A stretch of 64,000 bases of DNA. It comes from CAVVSQ01 sp963848825. Its GTDB lineage: Bacteria; Planctomycetota; Planctomycetia; Gemmatales; Gemmataceae. The position numbers and the translations under genes were made by a program. This document shows, piece after piece, positions 8,881-19,900 of the stretch. Position 1 is the first letter of the stretch; every line of letters begins with the position of its first letter. The notes under the pieces were generated by a model that had not been told where the DNA came from, did no database searches, and saw only the letters and a list, made by a program, of their open reading frames with translations. The stretch lies in assembly GCA_963848825.1 (NCBI GenBank), contig CAWKFA010000015.1, positions 186,001 through 250,000 on the forward strand, written 5' to 3'.

Positions 8881-9726
8881 GAGTTCCTCATAGGGCAGAT
8901 CGAAAAGCTGCCGGCCGGCGTTGACGTCGCCCGTTTGGAAACCCTGCTTGAACCAGCGTTGGCGTTGTTTGGAAGTGCCGTGCGTGAAGGTATCGGGCAC
9001 GACATAGCCGCGTGCCTTCTTTTGCAAGCGATCATCGCCGATTTCGAAGGCCGCGTTGAGGGCGGAGTCGATGTCGCCGGGATCGAGAAAGTTGAATTGT
9101 TTTTGTCCATGGTAGGCCCAGACGCCGGCAAAATAGTCGGCCTGGAGCTCCATGCGAACCGAGCCACGATGATCATTTTCCTTGGTTCGAGAATAGCCCA
9201 GCAATTTTTGGACGTGATGCCCAACTTCGTGAGCGATTACATAGGCGCGGGCGAATTCGCCTGGCGCGTTGAGCTTACGCTGCATGTCCTTGTAGAAGCC
9301 GAGGTCGATGTATACCTTGGCGTCGCCAGGGCAATAAAAGGGGCCAACCGCGGAGTCGGCCTGCCCACACGCCGACGCGACGTGGCCGGTGAACAATACC
9401 AGTGTCGGCTTTTGATAGGTTTTGCCCAATTTGCTGAAGAGGCCCGTCCAGACCACCTCGGTGTCATGAAAGATCACCTTGGAAAAATGGGCGAGCTTTT
9501 CTTCGGCCGGGTCAACGGGCCGCTTGGGCTGGTCCGGGCCGCCCTGCTGAACGTTCGCGCCCTGCTGGTTGCCGCCAATCAGATTCATGATCTGTTGGGG
9601 ATCGACGCCGAAGAGAAACCCCAGGATAACAACGACGATGCCGATACCCCCGCCCACGACGGTTCCCGAGGGCCCGCTCCGCTGGTCCTCGACGTTGCTG
9701 CTCTCTTCGCGACCTTCCCATTGCAT
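8878..9726 (-). CDS. Neutral zinc metallopeptidase (YpfJ/KPN_02809-like)
   Basis: The start at MQWEGREE (9726) is supported by a GGAGG ribosome binding site; the upstream extension is not needed. The protein is about 282 residues. It has one N-terminal membrane anchor (TVVGGGIGIVVVILGFLFGV), a Gln/Pro-rich linker, and a peptidase domain with the zinc motif HEVGHH near residue 168, followed by a conserved ELQADYFAGVWA that supplies the third ligand glutamate. FYCPGDAKVYIDLGFY is the typical strand before the active helix. Family members have this size and layout; their substrates are not known. The active site should face the periplasm. The gene stands alone and ends inside the palindrome at 8777-8880. 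Confidence 0.88.
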   Translation of the reverse strand: MQWEGREESSNVEDQRSGPSGTVVGGGIGIVVVILGFLFGVDPQQIMNLIGGNQQGANVQQGGPDQPKRPVDPAEEKLAHFSKVIFHDTEVVWTGLFSKLGKTYQKPTLVLFTGHVASACGQADSAVGPFYCPGDAKVYIDLGFYKDMQRKLNAPGEFARAYVIAHEVGHHVQKLLGYSRTKENDHRGSVRMELQADYFAGVWAYHGQKQFNFLDPGDIDSALNAAFEIGDDRLQKKARGYVVPDTFTHGTSKQRQRWFKQGFQTGDVNAGRQLFDLPYEEL

Positions 9727-9968
9727 GGCCCGTACCTCCAGATGCCGGCGTTCCAACGAATAAGACAAAAGCTATGTTTGCAGGTTAGCGTGGAGGGATC
9801 AAGAAACTTTTTCCGGGTTCACGCCGACGTGTCCACTGCTCTTGCAAATTGGGTGCCTTAAATTGGTTGATACTCTTATTGAGGAACGGCATAATAGGGT
9901 GTAGCGCGCTGGCAGCTACGCGGACCACGCGCATGCCGACCAGCCCTGGTTAATTTCGGGAGCAATGA

Positions 9969-12891
9969 ATGAGGTTCGCTGTTGGCCCTTGCGTCGCCCT
10001 GGTCGCCGGACTGCTCGTCGGTTCGTTACGGGCCGAGGAACCCAAGAAACCTTTCGCTCCGGCAGACGTTCAATTCTTCGAAACCAAGGTACGACCCTTA
10101 CTTAGCGAATTCTGCTTCAAGTGCCATGGCGACGTGAAAAGGCCGAAGGGCGGCCTGCGTTTGGATTCCCTGAGTGCGATGCTCACGGGCGGTGATCAGG
10201 GGCCGGCACTTGTACCCGGACAGCCGGACAAAAGCCTGCTCATCAAGGCGATCACCTACGCCGACAAAGAACTGAAGATGCCGCCGGCGCAGAAGATGAC
10301 GCGCGAGCAGATTGCGCAGCTCACCGACTGGGTCAGGCGCGGCGCTTCCTGGCCTGGCTCCTCGGCGGACGCCGCCGCGCCCATCCGCAAAGCGGATGCA
10401 CAGGTCACCGACAAGGACCGGGCGCACTGGTCGTTTCAACCGGTGCGGCGCCCGCCCGTGCCAGCGGTCAAGAACGGCAAATGGGCAAAAAATCCCATTG
10501 ACGCCTTTGTTCTCGCGGGCCTGGAGGCCAAGGGCCTGGCACCCAATCCTCCGGCCAGCCCGCGCGAGCTGGTGCGTCGTGTTTATTACGATTTGACCGG
10601 CCTGCCGCCGAGCCCGGCCGAGGTGGAAGCGTTTTTGGCCGACGCCTCGCCGCGGCCTATGAGGATTTGATCGACAGGCTCCTCGCGTCGCCTCACTACG
10701 GCGAGAAATGGGCACGCCATTGGCTCGATCTGGTTCGCTTTGCCGAAACCACCAGCTACGAACGAGACAACCCCAAGCCCAACGCCTGGCGTTTCCGCGA
10801 TTATGTCATCCGTGCCTTCAATCAGGACAAGCCGTACGACCGCATGGTGCGCGAACAACTGGCGGGCGACGAACTGGCCCCTGAAGACGCCGATGCGGTC
10901 ATCGCCACCGGCTACTACCGCCTGGGGATCTGGGATGACGAGCCATCCGACCGGCTCCAGGCGCGTTACGATGGCCTGGACGACCTGGTGGCCACGACCG
11001 GTCAGGTGTTTTTGGGCCTGACGCTCGATTGCGCGCGCTGCCACAATCACAAAATCGACCCCATCCCCCAAAAAGACTATTACCGCATGCTCGCCTTTTT
11101 CCAAAACATCAAGGAATACACGGGCGGGGCGCCGGCGACCTGCGGCCCATCGTCCCGCCGGACCAGAAGCTCGCCTATGAAGGGCGGCTCAAAGAGCAGG
11201 AGAAACGCCGCAACGAGGTGCAGGCCAGCATCAGCGCCGTCGAGAAGAAGTTTCTGAGCCTATATCGAAAAACGGCAAGGCCATGCTCACGGGACGCGAC
11301 CTCGACGATCTGCGTTACAAGTATTACCGCGATTCCTGGCAGAAGCTGCCGGACTTCAGCCTGGTCAAACATGAAGATGAGGGTAAGCTGGCCGGCAATT
11401 TGTTCGACCTGAGCCCGCGCACGCGCGACGAGGCGTTCGGCTTCGTCTTCGAGGGGACGCTCATCGTGCCCGAAACGGGAAGCTACACCTTTTTCCTCGA
11501 TTCCGACGATGGCTCCAGGCTCACCATCGCCGGCAACAAAGTCCTCGAATACGACGGCATTCACGGGACAGGTAAGGAAAAGCAGGCCGCCGTCACGCTT
11601 AACCAGGGCCGTCTGCCGATCAAGCTCGAATACTTTCAGAACGTCCATGGGCTGGGGCTCACGGTGGCCTGGTCCGGTCCAGGTTTTGAGCGCCGGCCGC
11701 TGTCCGCCGCCAACGGTGAACCGCCGGCCGACCTTGCCGCACTGCTGACCAAGGAAGGTCCCCGCGTTCTCGGTCAGGAACAAATGGCCGAATACAAGAA
11801 GTTGAAACGAACGTTGGCGGCGCTCAAAACGGTGAGCGGCGTGGACATGGCCCTCTGCGTCACGGAAGCCGGGCCCAAAGCTCCGGATACCTTTATTCTC
11901 GTTCGCGGCAATCCGCACGTGCCGGGCGACAAGGTGGAACCGGGCTTTCCGGAAGTAATCAGCAAAGCCAACCCGGTGCTTACCCTGCCGCCGCCCGGCA
12001 GCAAGACGTCTGGCCGGCGTTCGGTGCTGGCCGACTGGATCGCCTCCAAGGACAATCCGCTGACCGCGCGTGTCATCGTCAATCGCGTCTGGCAATACCA
12101 TTTCGGCCGGGGCATCGTGCGTTCATCGAACGATTTTGGCCTGCAGGGCATGCAACCCACGCATCCCGAGCTCCTCGACTGGCTCGCTGCGGAATTCATG
12201 GCGGAAGGCTGGCACTTCAAGGCGCTCCATCGGCTGATTCTCACGTCCAATGCCTATCGCATGTCGTCCACGGGCTAACCCGGCGGCGCTGGCTGCCGAT
12301 CCAGCCAACGACCATCTGTGGCGCTTTGACATGCGCCGCCTCTCGGCCGAGGAGGTGCGTGATTCGATCCTCGCCGTCAGTGGGAATCTGAACTTAAAAA
12401 TGTTCGGCCCCGGCGTTTACCCCGAGATCCCCAAGGAAGTGCTGGCCGGCCAGTCGGTACCGGGACGCGGCTGGGGCAAATCGACACCCGAGGAACAAGC
12501 CCGGCGCAGCGTCTATGTCCATGTGAAACGTTCGTTGCTCTACCCGATCCTGGAAAGCTTCGACCTGGCGGAAACCGACCGGTCCACGCCCGTGCGCTTT
12601 GCCACCACCCAGCCCACCCAGGCCCTGAGCATGATCAATGGTGACTTTCTCAATAAACAGGCCAAGCTCTTCGCGGACCGCCTGCGTCGCGAAGCCGGCC
12701 CGGAACTCGCCGCCCAGGTGCAACGAGCGCTCTACCTGGCCACGGCACGTCCGCCCAGCGAAACCGAGGTTCGCCGCGGCGAAGACTTGATCCGCCTTTT
12801 GCAAGCCCGGGAAGCCGCCTCGCCCGAGGCGGCACTGACGATGTTTTGCCTGGTGGTGTTGAATTTGAACGAGTTTGTTTATTTGGACTGA
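9969..12891 (+). CDS. Planctomycete cytochrome-c / DUF1549 / PA14 / DUF1553 protein (PSD1 type), frame-broken
   Basis: A single gene read across four small shifts (about 10650, 11135, 11258 and 12275). After a signal peptide (CVALVAGLLVGSLRAEE) come a planctomycete cytochrome-c domain with CFKCH (10112-10126), the DUF1549 domain (IDRLLASPHYGEKWARHWLD) with a second heme-like motif CARCH (11030-11044), a PA14 module (GSYTFFLDSDDGSRLTIAGN) and the DUF1553 domain (LADWIASKDNPLTARVIVNR, then TNDRPTQALSMINGDFLN-like core). PSD1 proteins are exported and usually sit beside a DUF1501 gene, as here. They are thought to act on polysaccharides or as electron carriers, but no reaction is proven. The pieces join exactly in family order, so indels are more likely than a dead gene. 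Confidence 0.85.
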
Positions 12892-12923
12892 ACGACGGCG
12901 CACGCCTGGACCCCTATGAGGCT

Positions 12924-14385
12924 ATGATGGCTGAGCAAACGAACAAGCACTTCTGCCGCCGCACTCGCCGCGAGTTCCTCTGGGAGGCCGGCGCCGGCTT
13001 CACGGGCGTCGCGCTGACCGCCCTGCTCGCGCAGGATAACTTCTTCGCCGCCGAACCTGCGCACACGTCCGCGCCCGCCAATCCCCTGGCGCCGCGCCGC
13101 CTCACTTCGCGCCCAAAGCCAAAAATGTCATCTTCCTGTTCATGTACGGCGGCCCCAGCCATGTGGATACCTTTGACTACAAGCCCAGGCTTTATGGGCT
13201 CGATGGCCAGATGATTACCGTCCAGACCCATGGGCGTGGCGGCCACCGTAACCAGGGGCGCGTTGTCGGGCCGAAGTGGCGCTTTCACCAGTATGGGCAA
13301 TCCGGCAAATGGGTCAGCGATCTCTTTCCGCATATCGCGACCTGCGTGGACGACATGGCTTTTATTCACTCCATGACGGCCGACTCGCCCATCCACGGCT
13401 CGGCCATGTTGCAGATGAACACGGGTAAAATTCTGTCCGGCAGCCCATGCATGGGCTCGTGGCTCAATTACGGGCTGGGTACGGTCAACCAAAATCTGCC
13501 AGGGTTTGCCGTCATGCTCGACCCGACCGGCGGCCCCATCTCCGGCGCCAAGAACTGGTCGAGTGGCTACATGCCGGCCAGCTATCAGGGAGTGATTTTG
13601 CGCTCGGCCGGCGAGCCGATCCTCGATTTGCAGAGGCACCAGGGCCTGACCGAGGGAATGCAGCGCAGCGTGCTTGACACGCTCGGCCAGTACAACCAAA
13701 ACCACCAGGCCGAACGTGCCGACAATTCCAACCTGGCGGCCCGCATCGCCAGCTATGAACTCGCCTTCAATATGCAGACCCACGCCGCGGAAGCCGTCGA
13801 TTTGAGCCAGGAGACGGCAGCCACCAAGGAGCTGTACGGGCTAAATAATCGGCAGACGGAGGATTTCGGCAGGCGCTGTCTCTGGCGCGGCGCATGGTAG
13901 AGCGCGGCGTGCGGTTCGTGCAACTTTACTCGGGCGGGGCTCACAACGACGACAACTGGGATGCCCACGGCGACCTGGTTCGCAACCATACCTACCACGC
14001 CGGCCGCACGGATCAACCCGTGGCCGCCCTTCTGAAGGACCTCAAGCGACGCGGCCTGCTTGATGAGACGCTCGTCGTCTGGGGTGGCGAATTTGGCCGT
14101 CAACCCACCGCCGAATACGCCACCGGCACCGGCCGCGACCACAATGCCTACGGCTTTACCATGTGGCTGGCTGGCGGTGGTGTGCGCGGCGGCACGTCCG
14201 TCGGCGAAACCGATGAACTCGGCTCCGTTGCCATCACCGATCGCTTCCACGTCAAAAACCTGCACGCCACCATCCTGACCCTCATGGGCATTGACCCCAT
14301 GCGCCTGACCTATTTCTACGGCGGCCTCGATCAGCGCCTGGTAGGCGTCGAGGGGGCTGAAGCGATGCAAAAAATATTGGCCTAG
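12924..14385 (+). CDS. DUF1501 protein, twin-arginine exported, frame-broken
   Basis: The start MMAEQTNK lies 32 bp after the PSD1 stop. The N-terminus has a twin-arginine signal (RRTRREFLWEAGAGFTGVAL). The protein belongs to the DUF1501 family, which has a sulfatase/alkaline-phosphatase-like fold: NVIFLFMYGGPSHVDTFDYK, HIATCVDDMAFIHSMTADSP, GEFGRQPTAEYATGTGRDHN and GGGVRGGTSVGETDELG are the typical landmarks. Two shifts (about 13095 and 13880) split it into three frames, and the family sequence is continuous across both. It forms the usual pair with the upstream PSD1 gene, presumably an operon. Its enzymatic activity is not established. Confidence 0.85.
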
Positions 14386-14416
14386 AAATATTCAAATTAA
14401 TACCGAAGGTACAGAC

Positions 14417-15463
14417 ATGAAGTCGGTGTTGTTACTTCTCTACAACCTCATGATGTTGGCCTGTTTTGGGTCCCAGGTCTCCTCAGGCGAGCATAAGGCA
14501 CCCATTCAGAACTTTACCTTTGAGTCCGTAGAAGACGACACCATCTTCCCCGCGCAGGCCAGGCTCAAGGTCGAATCTGGGCGTGGCTCGGGCGGCGAAG
14601 GGCCGGCCTGGGACCCCAAGCTTGGCGTGCTCACCAGCGGCGATGGTCACATCCATCAGCTGGGCCGTGACGGCAAGTCGCGTATCTATCGCAAGGATGC
14701 CGGCGCCAACGGGCTTCTTTTCGACGCGCAGGGACGACTGCTAATCTGCGAACCCGCACAGCGCCGCGTCACGCGGCTGGGTCGGGACGGCGTGCTCACC
14801 GTTCTCACGGAGCGCTACGAAGGCAAGCGCTATAATCAGCCCAACGACATCACGGTCGATTCCCTGGGGCGTATTTATTTTTCCGATCCTCGTTACGGCA
14901 ATCCCAAGGACATGGAAATGTTCGATGCCGCGGGCAAAAACATCGAAGGCGTATATCGCATTGATGCCGACGGGAAGGTGACTCGTGTCATTGGGCGCGA
15001 ACTTGAAAGACCCAACGGCGTCCTGGTGTCGCCCGACGACCGCTTCTTGTTCGTCGCGGACAATAATAACGACACGGCCGGCGGTGCCCGCAAACTGTGG
15101 CGTTTCGACCTCAAGAAAGACGGCTCAGTCGACCTCGCCAGTCGTAAATTGCTCCATGACTGGGGCACCGGCCGCGGACCGGACGGCCTCAAGCAGGACA
15201 GCAAGGGCCGGCTTTATGTCGCCGCGGGACTTAACAAGCCGAACCCGCCTTATGAACCGGCCACGGACATAAAAGGGGGCATCTATGTCTTCACGGCCGA
15301 GGGCAAGCTGCTGACCTTTCTGCCGATACCCACCGACGAAGTCACCAACTGCGCCTTCGGCGGCGACGACCTGCGGACTTTATACATCACCGGCGGCGGC
15401 GTGCTTTATAGCATGCCAACCACCACGCCGGGCCGGGTTGTTTGGCCGAAAGGCACGCCATGA
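14417..15463 (+). CDS. SMP-30/gluconolactonase-like exported beta-propeller
   Basis: 348 residues with an N-terminal signal peptide (VLLLLYNLMMLACFGSQVSS). The six-bladed SMP-30 fold is recognised from EGPAWDPKLGVL, NGLLFDAQGRLLICE, QPNDITVDSLGRIYFSDPRY, ERPNGVLVSPDDRFLFVADN and GPDGLKQDSKGRLYVA. The conserved acidic and Asn residues that bind a divalent metal in lactonases are present (E in EGPAW, N in PNDI, N in RPNGV and D in GPDG). It likely hydrolyses a sugar lactone in the periplasm; the exact substrate cannot be told. It follows the DUF1501 gene by 31 bp, so it may be co-transcribed. Its stop codon overlaps an ATG (ATGA) that is probably the true start of the next gene. Confidence 0.85.
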   Translation: MKSVLLLLYNLMMLACFGSQVSSGEHKAPIQNFTFESVEDDTIFPAQARLKVESGRGSGGEGPAWDPKLGVLTSGDGHIHQLGRDGKSRIYRKDAGANGLLFDAQGRLLICEPAQRRVTRLGRDGVLTVLTERYEGKRYNQPNDITVDSLGRIYFSDPRYGNPKDMEMFDAAGKNIEGVYRIDADGKVTRVIGRELERPNGVLVSPDDRFLFVADNNNDTAGGARKLWRFDLKKDGSVDLASRKLLHDWGTGRGPDGLKQDSKGRLYVAAGLNKPNPPYEPATDIKGGIYVFTAEGKLLTFLPIPTDEVTNCAFGGDDLRTLYITGGGVLYSMPTTTPGRVVWPKGTP

Positions 15464-15517
15464 GCCGCCGGCGACGAACGGGTCGACATCGTTGACGATG
15501 CCGGCCGTACCATCGAA

Positions 15518-15967
15518 GTGACGACGCGCCGCGACATGCGTGCCCGCCGGTTGCCCCATCGCTCGACCGCTATTTTAGTCTTCAATCAATGCGGCGAAAT
15601 CTTCATTCACCTGCGTACCGCCGCCAAGGACATCTTTCCTTCGCACTGGGACGTCGCCGTGGGCGGCGTGCTGGCTGCCGGCGAACCCTTTGCCGAGGGC
15701 GCCCGGCGTGAAGTTCGCGAAGAATTGGGTGTAGACGTCGCGGTTGAGGAGCTCTTTCCGTTTCGTTACGCCGACGCCCACAATGTCGCCCACGTCATGG
15801 TCTACCGCGCGAAGCACGACGGCCCATTCAGCTTGCAAGTTGAGGAAATCGTCCGGGGTGAATTTGTTCCCCTGTCCGCCATCGCGCAACGTACAGCAAG
15901 CGCCCCATTCTGCCCGGATGGCCTGGCAGTTTTGGCGGAGGCCGTAAGACGAGGCTTGATCGGCTAA
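15518..15967 (+). CDS. Nudix hydrolase (YfcD/IDI-like)
   Basis: The Nudix box is complete: GGVLAAGE, seven residues, then REVREELGV. From GTG 15518 the protein has 149 residues, but the reading frame upstream (DERVDIVDDAGRTIEV, 15473-15517) matches the usual N-terminus of this family. An ATG at 15460, overlapping the stop of the SMP-30 gene, would supply the start if one base is missing near 15465-15472. The likely real gene is therefore 15460-15967 with one indel. The family cleaves nucleoside-diphosphate-linked compounds or is related to isopentenyl-diphosphate isomerase; the substrate is unknown. It converges with the methyltransferase gene, only 5 bp away. Confidence 0.85.
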   Translation: MTTRRDMRARRLPHRSTAILVFNQCGEIFIHLRTAAKDIFPSHWDVAVGGVLAAGEPFAEGARREVREELGVDVAVEELFPFRYADAHNVAHVMVYRAKHDGPFSLQVEEIVRGEFVPLSAIAQRTASAPFCPDGLAVLAEAVRRGLIG

Positions 15968-15972
15968 CAGCA

Positions 15973-16716
15973 CTATCCGCAAGAGACGCTTACCACGCCG
16001 GCAAGTCCGCGATGCGCCGACACCGCCAGCGTCTTGTCCGTAAATCGACTACGGCATTCGCTCAGACCTTCGAGGATGCGCAGTTGCGGCCTGGGCAGAT
16101 TAAACGGGGCGGCTTCCAGGTTTAGCGGGCGCCATTCGCCGGTACGAATATCCTTGTCGTTGGTGCGCGGCGGCGGAAAGCTTGTCGTCAAGAGATACGT
16201 CGAGCCACTGCGTTTGATTTGCCGCAGCGCCTGGCGAACATCTTGATTGGAGAAATGGACGAGACAGTCACGGCACAGGATCAAGTCGTGGCGCGGCAAC
16301 ATGGCGCTGAGCAAATCAAGCGCGACGAAGGATACGGCCGGCACGTTGCGGGCATAGCGTATTTGGTTCGCCGTGACGAGGTTCTTCACAATGTCCGCGC
16401 CGAGGTAGGCCGCCAGGTCCAGCTTGGTTTTGCTGAGCCAGTAATAATCGCCACAAGGAATGTCGAGCATGGTTGCTACATTCAGTTCCTTGAGCAGGCC
16501 GGGCAGCCGCTGGCGCAGCACTCTCGTTTGGCGGAGGTTCGAACCTGCGCCGGAGATTGTCTCGGAATCTTCCCAGGCGTTTTGGCGATAGATATTGGTA
16601 AAAATCTCCTCCACTGCGGAAGGCGACCCGGCATTGACGCGCTGGAGCCACGGCGTCTTGCTGCCGTGAAAGCGAAAATTGATCCAGCGTTTTACTTTGC
16701 GGTAGATTTCAACCAC
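15973..16716 (-). CDS. Class I SAM-dependent methyltransferase-like protein
   Basis: 247 residues. Motif I of the Rossmann methyltransferase fold is seen as MLDIPCGDYYWL, followed by an acidic loop-2 candidate (YLGADIV), and later HDLILCRDCLVHFSNQDVRQ and TYLLTTSFP, which match motifs IV and V. The N-terminal 60 residues (KRWINFRFHGS, EEIFTNIYRQNAWEDSETIS) resemble uncharacterised methyltransferases found near glycosyltransferase genes. The acceptor is unknown. The frame is intact. Downstream it converges with the Nudix gene. Upstream, a 215-bp gap with no recognisable gene separates it from the SMC stop on the same strand. Confidence 0.75.
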   Translation of the reverse strand: MVEIYRKVKRWINFRFHGSKTPWLQRVNAGSPSAVEEIFTNIYRQNAWEDSETISGAGSNLRQTRVLRQRLPGLLKELNVATMLDIPCGDYYWLSKTKLDLAAYLGADIVKNLVTANQIRYARNVPAVSFVALDLLSAMLPRHDLILCRDCLVHFSNQDVRQALRQIKRSGSTYLLTTSFPPPRTNDKDIRTGEWRPLNLEAAPFNLPRPQLRILEGLSECRSRFTDKTLAVSAHRGLAGVVSVSCG

Positions 16717-16931
16717 TTCCCACCCCCCCCGGCACCAAAACCAACGCCGCTGCTACCGGACGCGTTGTCCGTTAGCTTCCCCTGCGGCACTGGCGGTGTA
16801 TAGGCCCGGGATGATAGCGAAAGATGAGATTAACGGAAGAGCGCTTTAAAGCGTCACAATGTGCATCAAATTAACGGGTTACGCATTTGTCGGATCGATC
16901 GGCAGAAATCTGCGTTTGCGGTCGGCGCCGA

Positions 16932-19900
16932 TCAGGAGGCTGCGGATTGCGGTTGCTCGGCCGGTGGCGCGGGTCCGTTGGCTGCTTTGCCATTGGCTCC
17001 TTCCACCCAGTCTTCAAAGCGCACCGCGACTTGTTTGGAGATGCCCGATTCTTGCATGGTGATGCCGTAGAGGACATCGGCGGCCGACATGGTTTTTTTG
17101 GAATGGGTAACGATGATGAACTGCGATTGTTGCTGGAACTCGCGCAGCACGTCGCAGTAGCGGCCGATGTTGGCTTCATCGAGGGCGGCGTCGACTTCGT
17201 CGAGTATGCAGAAGGGGCTGGGTTTGCTGCGAAAGATCGCCAGCAGCAGGGCGACGGCCGTCAGCGTTTTCTCACCGCCGCTCATGAGCGAGATGCTGCG
17301 CAGCTCCTTGCCGGGCGGGCGGGCGATTATTTCAACGCCCGCATCGAGCACGTCGACCCCCTCTTCGAGCACGATATCCGCCATGCCGCCGCCAAATAGC
17401 TTGCGGAAAAGCTCCTGAAAATGCGTCCTGATGACCGTGAAGGCCTCGGTAAACATGCGCCGGCTATCAAGGTTGATTTTGTTGATGATATCTTCGAGCG
17501 CGTTCTTCGCCGTCGACAAATCATCGAACTGTGCTTGCTGCGCGCCCGCGCGCCCTTCCAGTTCATTCAGCTCATCGAGAGAATCCAGGTTCACGCTGCC
17601 CAGCCGGCTCAGCTTGCGGCGCAGCTCGGTTATTTCCTCGTTGACGGCAGTGGGGTCCAGCGGCCCGGGCAGCCTGGCGAAAGGCATCTCTGGCGAGGGT
17701 TTATCTGGCGACGACACGGGCACCGCCATTTCTCCGGGAGCTTCTTCCTCGGCCGCGACGGGCATGGGCGCGTAGGACGTGGCGTAGAGCGCCGCCAGAT
17801 CGAGCTGATAATCTTCGCGAATGCGGTCGACCAGGGTGGTTTGCTGATGGCGGAGGTTGTTGGCCTCGATTTCCCGCGTGTGAAAAATTTCCTGTTGCGC
17901 GCGCCACTCGGTGCGTACGTTTTGAGCCTGCTGGGCCAGGCGAATACGATCCTGGCGCTTTTGCTCGCGCTGGGTGGCGAGCAGGGCGACCTCACGCTGG
18001 GCGGCTTCCTTGTCCAGATAAGCCTGGGCCAGGTGTGCCGAGGCCCGCAGCATGGTGCGCTGGCTTTCGAGGAGCCGTGCCTTGCACGTGGCCAGCCCCT
18101 GGCCGCTGCGCTCATGCTCCTGCCGGCCCTGGTGCAGATCGCGAATGAGTTGCTGATGGCGCGCCCGCAGGGCGGTCAGGCGTTCTTCCGTCTTGGCAAG
18201 CGCGACCTGAGCCCCGGTGCAGGCCTGCTGCTTGTCGGCGCGGTGGCGTTCCAGGCCGCGAATTTCTTCCTCCGCCGCGTGGAGCCGTTGATGGAGCAGC
18301 CGCACTTGCTCCTCGGCGGCCACCGCCTGGGCACTGGCGAGTTGCCAGGATTTTTCCAGGGCGGTGATGTCTTGCTCGATGCGCTGCATCTCATCGCGGT
18401 GAACCTCGACCTCCTCGTGCAGGCCTTGACGCTTGTCTCGATGGCGCACGACGCGGGCGTGCAGGTCGGCCGCTTGCTCGGTCAATACTTCGAGGGTTTT
18501 TTGCTGATCGCGGCCCAGGCTATCCAGCCCATCGAGACGCTCGCGCAGGGCGCCGAGCGTACCCTCGGCGGCGGCGATGCGCTCGTCGAGCAGGGTAATT
18601 TGTTCGCGCAATTCGCCCAGTTCGCTCTTGCGGGCGAGAATACCGGTTTCGCCGTGATAGGTGCCCACGGTGACGGTGCCGTCCGGTTCCAGGAGCTCCC
18701 CTTGCAAGGTGACATAGCGAAAGCCGACAGTATGTTGGGCCAACGAACGCGCGGTCGCCAGGTCGCGGACGATAAAAGTTCGGCCCAACAGCTGCGCGGG
18801 TAGATCGGCCAGCTCGGGATGATCGCAGGACACGAGCTGCACGGCCGGGGCGACCAGCCCCGGATGGTCGGGCTCCGTCACCGAGGCCTTCGGCTCGGAC
18901 AGCCGGCTCAAAAGCGAGACCTCGATGAGCCGATTGGCCCGCAGGGCCGCCAGCGCCGAGTCTTCCTGGGCCGGGGGTGCGCTCAGCAGGGGAAGAAAAC
19001 TCACGCGTCCGGGCAGCGGTTGCGCGCGTGCGGCCAGCGCGTCCATCAAGGTGGTCACGTCCCGTACGATGAAGCGCTGCGCCCAGTCGCCAAGGGCCAA
19101 ATCGATCAGCGGCGCATATTCACGTTTGACCGTCAAAAAGTCCGCGATCATTCCCAGGATGGTGTTCCACGGCCCCGGAGCCGGCTGTTCGATGAGATTA
19201 AATACCTCGCGGACGCCGGTCCCCAGGCCTTCGTGGCTACGAATCATGCCCGCGAGAACATCGCCGCGACTCGCCAGGCCGCTACGCTCCTGGCGAAGCT
19301 GCGACAGGCTATCGACAATTTCATCGCGTTGCCGGCCAAGTTGCTCGCGCGTTTGCCGCGTATCCTCCAGGCACTGGCGGCTCGCGGTCACACGGTCCTG
19401 CAGGTTGTCGTCGGCGTGCACCAGATCTTGCAATTCACTATCGATGGAGGCCAGAGTCTCCACGGTCTGCTCCGACCGTTGCCGCAGGCGGGCGCGTTCG
19501 CGATGGAGATTGTCGACGTGAGCCTTGGAGGCGACCGCATCGTTCTGCAAATGGGCCGCCCGCCGCATCTGTTCGAGGTGTTCGTCCTTGTCGCGGCCCA
19601 CCTGTTCCTGGAGTTCCGCCAGCCGGGCCAGCGCACCTTGCAAGGCCTCTTCCAGCGTCCCGGCCTGGCCACGCTGGCTGGAGGCCTGCGTCTCCGCCTC
19701 CGTCAACTCGGTTTCCGCCTGCCGGTTCGCGTCGGTGAGGCCGGTTAGCCGCACGGTCAATTCCGCCAGGCGGCGCCGCGTGCGCCCCAGCTCGATCTCC
19801 AGGTCAACGGTCAGGGCGGCTTCGTGTGCCGAAGTCGTTTCGTCCGCCATGATATCCTGCCGCACTTTGCCCAGGCGTGCCTCCTGATCGCGCAGGGCGT

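Noticed and set aside
8935..9861. 308-residue plus-strand frame over the zinc metallopeptidase
   Set aside because: The minus strand encodes HEVGHH and the other family landmarks with a good ribosome binding site.
17421..18803. 460-residue open frame antisense to SMC
   Set aside because: It is the mirror frame of the SMC coiled coil; the minus-strand SMC protein has all family motifs.
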